Shown: positions 55,054 to 63,617, counted from the stretch's first letter. The stretch is DNA of 64,000 nt from an uncultured Bacteroides sp. (GCF_963677945.1 NZ_OY782578.1:3563258-3627257); one strand, 5' to 3'. The notes: a model not told the origin generated them from the letters alone. Numbers and translations are program-made.

Positions 55054-56001
55054 TTAAACAGCATTAGAATGCAACTTGTTTATAAACACGTAATTTTTCA
55101 ATCGGAAACACCACACTACTACAAAAGCAAATCCCATACGGGTTAGTACTATCCACCAAAAACCGATGCCTAATGCTACAAATAAAAGTGTATCCTCCAA
55201 CAAAGAATGAGATATGGCTAAGTGATGATTAAGCACATTTACGTCATTTCTGGAAAGCATACCATTATCTATTTGCTCTATCATTATTGCACCACCATAA
55301 GCCAAACCTACTACATTGCCCACAATCCATAAAAAAGAAGCCTTTTCCGGCATTCCGAAGAATTTCATAAACGGACGTAATGGACGAGATATGGTGTCAA
55401 ATAAGTTATACTCCTCTAATAATTTTTGCAATATCATTAATACAGAAACAATAAACAAAATTGTGATAATCAAAGTAACAGATGTATTAAACCATGCACT
55501 GAGAACTTCACCTACAGAAGAAAACACTTCTGGTTGAGTAACAACCTCAAAACGAACAGTAGAAGCTGGCATTATCTTATTCAAAACAAAAGCCACCACA
55601 ATAGACATCAGAATGCGAAGAGTTGTCATCCACCAAAAAGACGAACCGGTTTTCTTCTGAACAGCACTTTCCACTAGCAGATTATGTGAGAGAAGACACA
55701 TAAGCGTAAGGATTGTAGCTTCTCTTAATGTGATAGTCAGAGATGTCATTACAGCTATGGAAGCATACAACGGCAAGAAAATACTAGTCAGGAAAACAAT
55801 AGCAGTTTCACCCGGCAGCCCTATCAGATTGAATAATGGGTTAAGGAACTCCGCAAAATAGCTTAAAGCTCCGGAATATTGCAAAAAGCGGACAAAAAGC
55901 GATACTGGGAGTATTATCTTCAATAACCACAGACTTATTTTACCAGCTTTTGGTAGTGCATCTTTAACGCATTTCAGCAAACGTTTAGGGAAGTCTCTCA
56001 T
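55054..56001 (-). CDS. Nucleoside-recognition (Gate) domain membrane protein
   Basis: A 315-residue membrane protein with about eight spans and two Gate-domain halves (LLKIILPVSLFVRFLQYSGAL; FMKFFGMPEKASFLWIVGNVVGLAYGGAIM), related to spore-maturation SpmA/SpmB and nucleoside-gate proteins. In Bacteroidota its function is unknown; transport of a small solute is assumed. Two bases after smpB and 36 before metH, so co-transcribed with them. The start is placed at the first Met after the smpB stop. Confidence 0.8.
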   Translation of the reverse strand: MRDFPKRLLKCVKDALPKAGKISLWLLKIILPVSLFVRFLQYSGALSYFAEFLNPLFNLIGLPGETAIVFLTSIFLPLYASIAVMTSLTITLREATILTLMCLLSHNLLVESAVQKKTGSSFWWMTTLRILMSIVVAFVLNKIMPASTVRFEVVTQPEVFSSVGEVLSAWFNTSVTLIITILFIVSVLMILQKLLEEYNLFDTISRPLRPFMKFFGMPEKASFLWIVGNVVGLAYGGAIMIEQIDNGMLSRNDVNVLNHHLAISHSLLEDTLLFVALGIGFWWIVLTRMGFAFVVVWCFRLKNYVFINKLHSNAV

Positions 56002-56003
56002 TC

Positions 56004-56456
56004 TTACTTTTTAAACATTCTGTCCATATCGCGTTTATCATCTTTTTCTCTTAGTGACTGACGCTTATCATATTGTTTCTTTCCTTTTGCCAAAGCTATC
56101 ACAACTTTAGCCAATCCTTTTTCATTTATAAACATCCGAAGAGGAACAATCGTAAAACCAGTTTCTTTTGTTGCTCTATCCAGTTTTTTTAATTCTTTGC
56201 TATTTAGTAATAACTTACGATCACGTCGGGCGACATGATTATTATAGGAACCATAAAAATATTCAGCAATATGCATATTCTTTACCCAAAGTTCCTGACG
56301 GGCAAAAAAACAAAAGGTATCTACCAGACTGGCCTTACCCAGACGGATAGATTTAATTTCTGTACCAGTAAGTACTATACCGGCAGTAAATGTATCCACT
56401 ATTTCATAGTCGAAAGTGGCACGCTTATTTTTTATATTTACGGGAGCTTGTTTCAT
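56004..56456 (-). CDS. smpB: SsrA-binding protein SmpB
   Basis: Delivers tmRNA to stalled ribosomes for trans-translation. Beta-barrel core with [39 protein letters not shown] and the C-terminal basic tail [24 protein letters not shown] that inserts into the mRNA channel. Length 150 aa is normal. Four bases after the Yip1-like gene. The ssrA gene itself is not in the window. Confidence 0.96.
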   Translation of the reverse strand: MKQAPVNIKNKRATFDYEIVDTFTAGIVLTGTEIKSIRLGKASLVDTFCFFARQELWVKNMHIAEYFYGSYNNHVARRDRKLLLNSKELKKLDRATKETGFTIVPLRMFINEKGLAKVVIALAKGKKQYDKRQSLREKDDKRDMDRMFKK

Positions 56457-56460
56457 ATAA

Positions 56461-57048
56461 TCAGTTTAGTACAACAGTCAGTTTATTAAAAATGAGTTCT
56501 ATAATAATAGGGCAAAAAATTATCACTAAAGAAGAAAAAATAGAAAACCATGTACTTTTGTTCTCACTCATCTTTAGCAACACCCTTGCACCTTCCCAAA
56601 TGATATAAATGATATAAAACTGAAAAATCAATTTAAGAATTAAAAAAGCAGGAACAATCTCTACTATAATTTTCAAGATAAAAGGAACAACCATTGCATA
56701 TCCTACAATTTGTTCTGCTCTTGCTAAATCACAATCTACACGAAACATACTGCGAGCCATTTTGCTAACAGTCTTAGCTGCAAGAAAATATCCAGCAAAA
56801 AAAGCAACGAAAACTCCACAACATCTGGTCATGGCTAATTGAAAAAGTTGATTTCTGGTAAGGTCTTCACTTCCTATGTTATACAAAAACACACTAGCAA
56901 AAACAGCCATACCACATAAACCAATCATAGGATAAACAAAGGTAGCCAAGCCCTTTCGTTTATCCTCTTCTAAACTAATTTCCTCCCATGCCTTGGCAGG
57001 GGAGGAAATCAATAACATAACTTTTTTAAACAAATTATTATAATTCAA
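56461..57048 (-). CDS. Yip1-family membrane protein
   Basis: A 195-residue protein with about five membrane spans. The N-terminal [14 protein letters not shown] is the Yip1-family start seen in many Bacteroides proteins, and the central [15 protein letters not shown] and [22 protein letters not shown] are spans. Role unknown. Three bases after the NigD-like gene and four before smpB; part of the same operon. Confidence 0.75.
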   Translation of the reverse strand: MNYNNLFKKVMLLISSPAKAWEEISLEEDKRKGLATFVYPMIGLCGMAVFASVFLYNIGSEDLTRNQLFQLAMTRCCGVFVAFFAGYFLAAKTVSKMARSMFRVDCDLARAEQIVGYAMVVPFILKIIVEIVPAFLILKLIFQFYIIYIIWEGARVLLKMSENKSTWFSIFSSLVIIFCPIIIELIFNKLTVVLN

Positions 57049-57051
57049 ATC

Positions 57052-57744
57052 TTAATACATATATTTACATCTCGCATTACCCACGAGTGTTCCGTTAATC
57101 CCTTTAGCTGAGACTTTAACCCAAATTGAATCATTCTTAGGTTGAATCTCAATATTTGATGGCAGTTTAAAACTAAAAGGTATCTGACTCACCTGATAAC
57201 CAGAATTATCATCAGAGCCACCATTTGTATAATTTAATGCAACATAAAGTGTATCATTTCCCACTCTCTGAGTATACATATCAAAACTCACGTTAGTTCC
57301 AGTTTTATATGGGAAAGAAAGAAATACTGTGGCATAGCTATTAGCTATATAATAACCATCAAGACTAGTTATGCTGTAGCTTTTCTTTAAAGTATCCGGT
57401 TTCTGGTTAAAATTTTTAGTAATAATCAGATTTCCCGTAACAAAAGATACTGTATAGTTAGTTTTACCAGTCTGCAAAGTTTCACCTGTTGCCAATTTAT
57501 AATATCCTGCAATTCTTGTAGGATAAGTACCATCCGTATATTTAATTGCAGAAGGATTACTCAATGTTAATGTCAAACCATCATCTGTATACACAGCAAC
57601 TCCTCCAAAAGTAGACTGTACAACAGTTCCATATTTAAAAAGGTCCCATGATGATGATGAATCATCACCACCATCTATACAAGATGTTAAAGATACACTT
57701 ACCAATAAAATTAAGGTAACAAAAAACGTTTTCATTTCTTTCAT
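57052..57744 (-). CDS. NigD-like lipoprotein
   Basis: An exported beta-rich lipoprotein of about 230 residues. The signal peptide has lipobox LTSC (KTFFVTLILLVSVSLTSCID), followed by an Asp/Ser-rich spacer and two beta domains, resembling the NigD family of Bacteroides, whose function is unknown. A longer upstream frame (to 57885) is open, but the signal sequence shows that translation begins at 57744 or the Met at 57735; I prefer 57744 with its AGCTTTGATT leader. It is separated by 124 bases from the preceding gene. Confidence 0.7.
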   Translation of the reverse strand: MKEMKTFFVTLILLVSVSLTSCIDGGDDSSSSWDLFKYGTVVQSTFGGVAVYTDDGLTLTLSNPSAIKYTDGTYPTRIAGYYKLATGETLQTGKTNYTVSFVTGNLIITKNFNQKPDTLKKSYSITSLDGYYIANSYATVFLSFPYKTGTNVSFDMYTQRVGNDTLYVALNYTNGGSDDNSGYQVSQIPFSFKLPSNIEIQPKNDSIWVKVSAKGINGTLVGNARCKYMY

Positions 57745-57868
57745 AATCAAAGCTCTTAATATGTGTTTTATTAATATATGTGCTAGAAACCTTAGACAAA
57801 GAGAAATGCACATCTTCTTCCTCTTCATTTTTGAAATAAACGAACTAAAAGCTTTATTACTGCATATA

Positions 57869-58375
57869 TCACACAATATTCGCAAATTCTTCTAAATGCT
57901 CATCAATATACTCTGCTACAATAGAAGTTATTTCTTCCTCATTTTCAAGGAATTCCTCTTCAAGATCATCAAACTCTTCATATTGTTCATACATAGCCAT
58001 AAAATCGTCTTCACTTCTCTCCTTTTCAAGATCTTCCTTATGAGCATCGTATATTTTCTTTGCTTTATAAATCAACTTAGAAAAATCTTCAGCACCAAAC
58101 AATCTCATTGATTTGGCAAACGGATTATCGAATATATATCCTCCATATCCATTTTGAATAAGTTGCACAAAGCCTCCTTCCATCACTTCTTCTCTAAAAA
58201 AATGATAAGCCAATACCGAGTGTTGAACCCCATTGAGCAGCCTCATTTTTTCAGCATTTAGATTTCCACCTAGAATTTCTAAATACTTATCGGTAAACAC
58301 TTTGATAAATTCATCCATTCCAAGTGATGCAGCTTCTTTTAGAGCTGAATCTGAAATTTCAATTGTTGTAGGCAT
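57869..58375 (-). CDS. DMP19/DUF4375-like cytosolic protein
   Basis: A 168-residue acidic protein. The segment LNGVQHSVLAYHFFREEVMEGGFVQLIQNGYGGYIFDNPF (about 47-86) is the DUF4375/DMP19 signature seen in neisserial DMP19, a DNA-mimic protein; a DNA-mimic role here is only a possibility. The C-terminus is very acidic and helical (about 118-168, many Glu/Asp). First gene of the leftward operon. The 350-base gap upstream belongs to the oppositely oriented NifU-like promoter region and holds no other gene. Confidence 0.75.
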   Translation of the reverse strand: MPTTIEISDSALKEAASLGMDEFIKVFTDKYLEILGGNLNAEKMRLLNGVQHSVLAYHFFREEVMEGGFVQLIQNGYGGYIFDNPFAKSMRLFGAEDFSKLIYKAKKIYDAHKEDLEKERSEDDFMAMYEQYEEFDDLEEEFLENEEEITSIVAEYIDEHLEEFANIV

Positions 58376-58629
58376 ATATTTAAGTTTATAAAAGCTGTCA
58401 AAGATACATATTCTTAAGAAAATAATCCAAGAAAATAGATTAAAATATATTTTTCATCGATATCTGGCTTCAATGATTATAATCTCAGAATTTATAAAAA
58501 TTGTGCTATAAAATATAGCCTGATTTCATTATTGAGCTCTCTATAGATACAAATGTAACCTCCACATTACAAAAGCTTAAAGAATCTAATTTATTTATTC
58601 TAAATTCACAAAAAAGTAATTATTCAGAC

Positions 58630-58660
58630 CTTGCTAAAAAGAATAAAAAAACTAACTTTG
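58630..58660 (+). promoter_or_regulatory. Promoter of the NifU-like/GGGtGRT operon
   Basis: CTTG at 58630-58633, a 19-base spacer and TAACTTTG (then C) at 58653-58660, a near-consensus strong Bacteroides promoter. The leader is about 55 bases. Confidence 0.8.
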
Positions 58661-58722
58661 CGGTCGATTTGAAAAAAATCGAGGTTACGAGTTTTTTATT
58701 TAATACGTAAAAAAGAGCTAAT

Positions 58723-59424
58723 ATGACTTATTCACACGAAGTAGAACACATGTGTGTTGTACAGAAAGGTCCTAATCACGGACCAGCTCCCATACCAGAA
58801 GAAGGCAAATGGGTAAAATCAAAAGAAATTGTAGACATCTCAGGTTTAACACATGGTATTGGTTGGTGTGCTCCACAACAAGGTGCTTGTAAATTAACCC
58901 TTAACGTTAAACAAGGTGTTATTCAAGAAGCTTTAATTGAAACAATCGGTTGTTCTGGTATGACTCACTCTGCAGCTATGGCAGCAGAAATTCTTCCTGG
59001 AAAAACAATCCTTGAAGCTTTGAACACTGACCTTGTATGTGATGCTATCAACACAGCAATGCGTGAACTTTTCCTTCAAATTGTTTATGGACGTACTCAA
59101 TCAGCTTTCTCAGAAGGTGGTTTGATTATCGGTGCAGGTCTTGAAGATTTAGGTAAAGGTCTTCGTAGTCAGGTAGGTACTCTTTACGGAACTTTAGCAA
59201 AAGGTCCTCGTTACCTCGAAATGGCAGAAGGTTACATCAAGACTATCGCTCTTGATAAGAACGATGAGATTTGCGGATACGAATTCGTTCACATGGGTAA
59301 ATTCATGGACGAAATCAAAAAGGGTACTGATGCTAACGAAGCTTTGAAGAAAGTAACCAGCACTTACGGACGCTTCACTGAAGAACAGGGAGCTGTTAAA
59401 CACATTGATCCACGTCACGAATAA
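58723..59424 (+). CDS. NifU/IscU-like iron-sulfur cluster scaffold protein
   Basis: A 233-residue protein resembling the cysteine scaffold fold of NifU/IscU. Cysteines lie in GWCAPQQGACKLTL (about 49-57), TIGCSGMTHSAA (about 84) and LVCDAINTAMRELF (about 106), comparable with the three ligand cysteines of IscU. The N-terminal 40 and C-terminal 90 residues are extra. It is always found beside a GGGtGRT protein in anaerobes (recalled), as here: the next gene begins 19 bases later. Codon choice is strongly biased to GGT, GCT, AAC, CGT, unlike most neighbours, implying high expression. The client of the cluster is unknown. Confidence 0.85.
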   Translation: MTYSHEVEHMCVVQKGPNHGPAPIPEEGKWVKSKEIVDISGLTHGIGWCAPQQGACKLTLNVKQGVIQEALIETIGCSGMTHSAAMAAEILPGKTILEALNTDLVCDAINTAMRELFLQIVYGRTQSAFSEGGLIIGAGLEDLGKGLRSQVGTLYGTLAKGPRYLEMAEGYIKTIALDKNDEICGYEFVHMGKFMDEIKKGTDANEALKKVTSTYGRFTEEQGAVKHIDPRHE

Positions 59425-59427
59425 TAT

Positions 59428-59434
59428 AAGGAGG
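59428..59434 (+). promoter_or_regulatory. Perfect Shine-Dalgarno sequence before the GGGtGRT gene
   Basis: AAGGAGG nine bases before the ATG at 59444. It fixes this start over the earlier in-frame TTG (59405), which lies inside the preceding gene. Such strong ribosome sites are rare in this window. Confidence 0.85.
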
Positions 59435-59443
59435 AAAGAAACT

Positions 59444-60454
59444 ATGATTAGAGAAGTAAAATTTGAAAGTCAAGACCGTCGTATCAAAGGCATCATTGAA
59501 GCTTTGAACGCTAACGGCATCAAAGACATTGAAGAAGCTAACGCAATTTGCGATGCTGCGGGAATTGATCCTTATATAACTTGTGAAGAAACTCAACCTA
59601 TCTGTTTTGAAAATGCAAAATGGGCTTACGTTGTAGGTGCTGCTATCGCTATCAAAAAAGGTTGTAAAAATGCTGCTGAAGCTGCTGAAGCTATCGGTAT
59701 CGGTTTGCAGGCTTTCTGTATCCCAGGTTCTGTAGCTGACGACCGTAAGGTTGGTATCGGTCACGGTAACCTTGCTGCTATGTTGCTTCGTGAAGAAACT
59801 AAATGTTTCGCATTCCTTGCTGGTCACGAATCATTCGCAGCTGCTGAAGGCGCAATCAAAATTGCTGCTAAAGCAGACAAAGTACGTAAAGAGCCATTAC
59901 GTTGTATCTTGAACGGTCTTGGAAAAGACGCTGCTCAGATCATTTCACGTATCAATGGATTTACATATGTTCAAACTCAGTTTGACTACTATACAGGTGA
60001 ATTGAATGTAGTTCGCGAAATCGCTTATTCTGATGGTCCTCGTGCAAAAGTAAAATGCTACGGTGCTGATGATGTTCGCGAAGGTGTAGCTATTATGTGG
60101 AAAGAAGGTGTAGATGTATCAATCACTGGTAACTCTACTAACCCAACTCGTTTCCAACACCCAGTTGCAGGTACATACAAGAAAGAACGTGTATTAGCTG
60201 GTAAACCATATTTCTCAGTAGCTTCTGGTGGTGGTACAGGTCGTACACTTCACCCAGACAACATGGCTGCAGGTCCTGCTTCTTATGGTATGACAGATAC
60301 TATGGGTCGTATGCACTCTGACGCTCAGTTCGCTGGTTCTTCATCAGTTCCTGCTCACGTAGAAATGATGGGATTCTTAGGAATTGGTAACAACCCAATG
60401 GTAGGTGTTACTGTTGCTGTAGCTGTTGATATCGCTACTGCTTCGGCTAAGTAA
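59444..60454 (+). CDS. GGGtGRT family protein
   Basis: A 336-residue protein named for its motif SGGGTGRTLHPDNMA (about 264-278). Other visible landmarks: a Cys-containing CEETQPICFENAKWAYVVGAAIAI, LQAFCIPGSVADDRKVGIGHGNLAAMLL, and a C-terminus rich in Ala/Gly (VGVTVAVAVDIATASAK). No catalytic family is known to me; annotation pipelines use the motif name. It is translated from a strong ribosome site after the NifU-like scaffold and is heavily codon-biased, so the pair is likely an abundant iron-sulfur-related complex. Closed by a strong terminator. Confidence 0.88.
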   Translation: MIREVKFESQDRRIKGIIEALNANGIKDIEEANAICDAAGIDPYITCEETQPICFENAKWAYVVGAAIAIKKGCKNAAEAAEAIGIGLQAFCIPGSVADDRKVGIGHGNLAAMLLREETKCFAFLAGHESFAAAEGAIKIAAKADKVRKEPLRCILNGLGKDAAQIISRINGFTYVQTQFDYYTGELNVVREIAYSDGPRAKVKCYGADDVREGVAIMWKEGVDVSITGNSTNPTRFQHPVAGTYKKERVLAGKPYFSVASGGGTGRTLHPDNMAAGPASYGMTDTMGRMHSDAQFAGSSSVPAHVEMMGFLGIGNNPMVGVTVAVAVDIATASAK

Positions 60455-60475
60455 TTTAAGCTAATCAACTATATT

Positions 60476-60510
60476 AAGATCCCCGTAAATCATTGATTTA
60501 TGGGGATCTT
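60476..60510 (+). terminator. Terminator after the GGGtGRT gene
   Basis: Fifteen-bp stem AAGATCCCCGTAAAT (60476-60490) with 60496-60510, one G-U pair, 5-base loop, then TTATATCC. Confidence 0.9.
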
Positions 60511-60701
60511 TTATATCCACACAGTTCGTTGAATGATTGTCTTTTTCGTTTGCATTAGTTTAGACAATTAAGGATATTATTCAATTACATTTGCTTGTTT
60601 TAGCAGTAATATTTGCTTCAAAAATAAAACCAAAACTCTTAAATATAGAATGATATAAAACAGCCAAAAAAGCTCTTTCTCGAGTAATTTTTGCAGCCAT
60701 A

Positions 60702-61410
60702 ATGCAGCCTTTTGTAAAACAGATAAAAAGAAAAGAGATTGAACTCCTTAAGAAAGGTTTTATCATCACTGCCAACCTTTTAAAGGATGCCTATCTTGAT
60801 AAGGTAGAAAGTCTCAACGAGAAACCTCTATTTAATGTGTTCAGCCAGCATAACGAAGAACAAAAAGTTATGATAGGCAAAGGGGGTTCTAAGGCTACTT
60901 ATTGGATTTCTGAATACACAGTCAGATTGTTAAAGGAGTTTATCCAACAAAAATACAAGAGAGAAGATTTATACTTGCGTGAACTTAATTTGAACTTTAT
61001 TCAATCCTTTCATGTCTTTTTAAAGAATGATAAGGGAATGGTTCAAAACTCATCTACTAAGCACTTAAAGTTATTGAAGAAGATAGCCAATAATGCTGTT
61101 TCGAACTCTTATACGAGTTATAACCCTTTTAATCCTTATAAAATAGAACGAGAACCTGTAGAAATCGATTTTTAGAATGAAGAAGAACCGAGAAAGGTTA
61201 TCAACTTTGATAATCCACTACCCCGACTAGAAAAAGCTAGAGATATGTTCTTGTTTGGATGTTTCACCGGGTTTGCTTACATTGACATCAAAACGCTTAC
61301 AAAAAGAAAATTTTGAAAAGGATAAGCACGAACGAATCTGGATTAAGAAGTGCAGAACCAAGACAGGGATTCTTTCAAGAGTACCTCTCCTACCAAAAAA
61401 ACAAGAGTAA
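60702..61410 (+). pseudogene. Decayed tyrosine-recombinase (integrase) gene
   Basis: Residues 1-157 read as the SAM-like N-terminal arm of a Bacteroides phage-type integrase (KATYWISEYTVRLLKEFIQQKYKREDLYLRELNLNFIQSFHVFLKN and the following helices), ending in a TAG at 61173. The same frame then continues as RLEKARDMFLFGCFTGFAYIDIKTLTK, the start of the catalytic domain. Another frame takes over near 61310 with HERIWIKKCRTKTGI and VPLLPKKQE, ending at 61408-61410. The later catalytic Arg-His-Arg-Tyr parts are not found. So the gene has a stop, a frameshift and a missing 3' half: a remnant of an integrated element. Confidence 0.85.
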
Positions 61411-61496
61411 CTATCAAATAACGTTACCTATTTATCAGATTTCAAATTATCCACATCATTTGCCTAAAGAGAATATATTGATTTAGCAATAAAAAA

Positions 61497-61533
61497 ACAA
61501 TAGGTCTGAACTTTTACAAATTCAGCCTATTGT
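61497..61533 (-). terminator. Terminator of the secreted-protein gene
   Basis: ACAATAGG-CTGAA arms (61497-61510 with 61521-61533, one bulged base), followed on the - strand by T7. About 35 bases beyond the gene's stop. Confidence 0.75.
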
Positions 61534-61566
61534 AATATTTTTAAAATCAAAGTATATTAGACACTA

Positions 61567-61983
61567 CTAATCAATAAAATCCAAATTAAATTTTAAACGA
61601 ATAATTTTCTTGTCAGTTGTTCCTGACTTCGGTGCAAAATAGATTTCTCCGGGAAGAGGTCCGGCATGCCCCATATCTTCATATGCCAGAAACGCATGTG
61701 AACGCAAAAAAGTAAATGTAATCAACCTTGAGATAGGGGAAGCATTAGAACTTGCTATTGGGCATAAGCAAGATGTTATGTAATAATTATTAGGAAAAAG
61801 AGTGCTAATATCAACTGTCACACTCACTTCTGATACATCTTTTGGAAATATTACTGATTTTTCAATACTACCAATAACATTTACTTGGTCGATACCATCA
61901 GAATAAACTAAAGAATTAAAACTTTGTGCTTGAATACTAGAAACACAAAACCCTAAAAATAATGTGAATAATAATTTTTTCAT
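61567..61983 (-). CDS. Small secreted protein, unknown function
   Basis: A 138-residue exported protein with signal peptide MKKLLFTLFLGFCVSSIQAQ (Met at 61983). The rest is predicted beta-rich, with GSIEKSVIFPKDVSEVSVTVDIS and a C-terminal IIRLKFNLDFID. An upstream frame continues to 62034 but the signal sequence fixes the start. It has its own promoter box at 62009-62016 and a terminator. No family recognised. The two cysteines (CLCP) may pair. Confidence 0.65.
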   Translation of the reverse strand: MKKLLFTLFLGFCVSSIQAQSFNSLVYSDGIDQVNVIGSIEKSVIFPKDVSEVSVTVDISTLFPNNYYITSCLCPIASSNASPISRLITFTFLRSHAFLAYEDMGHAGPLPGEIYFAPKSGTTDKKIIRLKFNLDFID

Positions 61984-62008
61984 ATACTTAAGATTTAAAT
62001 TAATATTA

Positions 62009-62016
62009 CAAATATA
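62009..62016 (-). promoter_or_regulatory. Promoter -7 element of the small secreted protein gene
   Basis: TATATTTG on the - strand, leader of about 20 bases to the ATG at 61983. Confidence 0.5.
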
Positions 62017-62034
62017 TATATTACACGCATGCAC

Positions 62035-62519
62035 TAAAGTTAAAATATAATAATATTATGAAATTACAATAAATTACACCTAATATAATATTCATTTATA
62101 AAGACCTAATGTATAAAAGCTAATATTTGAAAAAAATATAATTTATAATAATAAACACAAAACTTATATCCTATAAAATAAAAAAGTTTACTCATATCCC
62201 ATTCAATAGAATAATTGATCATCAACTATTTTTTGCAATTTAGTTGAAAGGACATGTTATTACAATTCCTTAAAATATTATTAATATAAGTCACTACTTT
62301 CCGATTAAGAAAAAGATAATATCTCTGTAGCCTCTTATTAATAGGACTTATGAGCGTTTTTATTTTCGATTTGGGATTATAACATTGCGAACCAGAACAA
62401 ATCCATTCGCAAGCTACGAATGAAGAAAAAAGTATTTGTACAACTTATGTCATTTATAACAGAATACGAACTAAAGAAATGTATTGATAGATATCAATAT
62501 TACCGAATAAATTCATTCT
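62035..62519. other. AT-rich gene-free spacer
   Basis: About 480 bases without a supportable gene; only short chance frames. It begins the gene-poor repeat-rich stretch behind the decayed integrase. Confidence 0.5.
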
Positions 62520-62637
62520 CCAATAAGTTAAATCCATTGTCGAATAATTGAAAAACATCCCGCCAGGTTTTTGAAAAAGCTGGCGGGACTTTGACCAACA
62601 TCCGGTTACGTTTCAAAAAAAGCAGGCGAGATGTTTT
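62520..62637 (-). repeat. Dispersed repeat, copy B (inverted relative to copy A)
   Basis: Read on the - strand it aligns end to end with copy A at 32371-32486. The core ACGTAACCGGATGTTG is identical, with TCAAA and CCCGCCAGCTTTT close behind. Its hairpin CCCGCCAG...CTGGCGGG is imperfect. The tail TTATTCGACAATGG corresponds to ATTATTCACCAATGG in copy A and to the element at 10.0 kb. Confidence 0.75.
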
Positions 62638-62689
62638 TGCATTGTACTTTTACGCTATCTTACAGAAAAATGAAAATCATCCATCACTC

Positions 62690-63000
62690 CATCACTTTTT
62701 CCTGTAATATATTTAAATACAGTATATTATTTGGTGATGGTAGCATTTAGAACACTCACAAAACCATCACTTTTTGGGGCATCCCTCACCATTCGAGCTA
62801 TTTTTATTCAAAAACGATCAAACTCAACCTATATTATTGCTCAAGACGTATTAAGCCTGAAATTTGCAGATTGTGCTCAAAAAGGTGATGGTTCATGCCT
62901 TTTGGTGATGGTTTGGTGAGGGTAGAAATCAATCCATCACCGGGTAATCACTTATTATTTAGCTTGTTAATCAAAAAAGTGAGGGAGTGAGGGTTGAAAC
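62690..63000. repeat. GTGAGGG/GTGATGG repeat cluster, part 3
   Basis: GTGAGGG or its complement at 62783, 62916, 62979 and 62987, plus several GGTGATGG and CCATCAC words. Frames of 60-70 codons that cross this stretch are made of the repeats and are not believable genes. Confidence 0.6.
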
Positions 63001-63040
63001 TATTTTTTATATTACAGAAAAAGATGATCTACTATTTAGA

Positions 63041-63178
63041 AGATTTAGTGATAGGAATGATAGGGAAAATACATATTTTGACACTTTTATAGCAAAGGGG
63101 CACTCTATAGGATGCCCCTGCCCCCCATATAGAGAGTTCAAAATAGTGATAATTGCTATCACTCCTATCACTAAATCT
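63041..63178. repeat. Long inverted repeat with 22-bp arms
   Basis: Arms AGATTTAGTGATAGGAATGATA (63041-63062) and 63157-63178 are inverted copies with one difference, enclosing 94 bases that contain a GC-rich inner palindrome-like GGGGCAC...GCCCCTGCCCCCC. It could extrude as a cruciform or mark element ends. Confidence 0.6.
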
Positions 63179-63190
63179 TATAATATAAAA

Positions 63191-63230
63191 AAACAGACTT
63201 GAAACTTTAGATAAAGTCTCAAGTCTGTTT
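63191..63230 (-). terminator. Terminator of the Cys-rich secreted protein gene
   Basis: Arms AAACAGACTTGA (63191) and 63213-63230 form an 18-bp stem with one mismatch; on the - strand followed by T7. It lies 36 bases after the gene's stop. Confidence 0.8.
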
Positions 63231-63265
63231 AACTGGAATGACCAGACAGTTATATGTAGATCAAA

Positions 63266-63580
63266 CTACTTCTTAGCAACGCGATCTTTTGTATTCACTT
63301 TGCTTTTAGAATCACTCATCTTCTTTTTCTGATTCAAAGAATATCCGGAGCCATCACACTTATTAGCTTTCTTTGCAGGATCAGATTCATTAAAGCTAGC
63401 TTTCTTACAAGTTTTTTGCTCGCAATTATCACAAACACCATTCTGGTTGTTATCAGTAAAACATCCTCTTTTTCTTACTGTAACATTTGATTTAGCCTGA
63501 GCGGTCTGAGCATTCTGAGCAAATGTATCTGCCAAACTAACAACTGCGAATAGCATACAAAAAAATAAAACTCTTTTCAT
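63266..63580 (-). CDS. Small secreted protein with EF-hand-like calcium loop
   Basis: A 104-residue exported protein (Met at 63580, signal peptide to about residue 21, FAQ). The middle has FTDNNQNGVCDNCEQKTC: D-N-N-Q-N-G-V-C-D follows the calcium-binding loop pattern of EF-hand/dockerin-like repeats, interleaved with cysteines (four within about 16 residues). The C-terminus is Lys/Ser-rich and unstructured (KKKMSDSKSKVNTKDRVAKK). Possibly a metal- or calcium-binding periplasmic peptide. Own promoter and terminator; function unknown. Confidence 0.75.
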   Translation of the reverse strand: MKRVLFFCMLFAVVSLADTFAQNAQTAQAKSNVTVRKRGCFTDNNQNGVCDNCEQKTCKKASFNESDPAKKANKCDGSGYSLNQKKKMSDSKSKVNTKDRVAKK

Positions 63581-63617
63581 AAAATATAAATTTATAGAAT
63601 CATTTAATATCAGACTG

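Noticed and set aside
59396-59827. A 143-codon frame antisense to the GGGtGRT gene
   Set aside because: Shadow of the strongly codon-biased + strand gene; Ser/Phe-rich translation with no family resemblance and no promoter.
62731-63202. Two short + strand frames in the gene-poor stretch
   Set aside because: They are made of GTGAGGG/GTGATGG repeats and the long inverted repeat, and lack any start signals or similarity.
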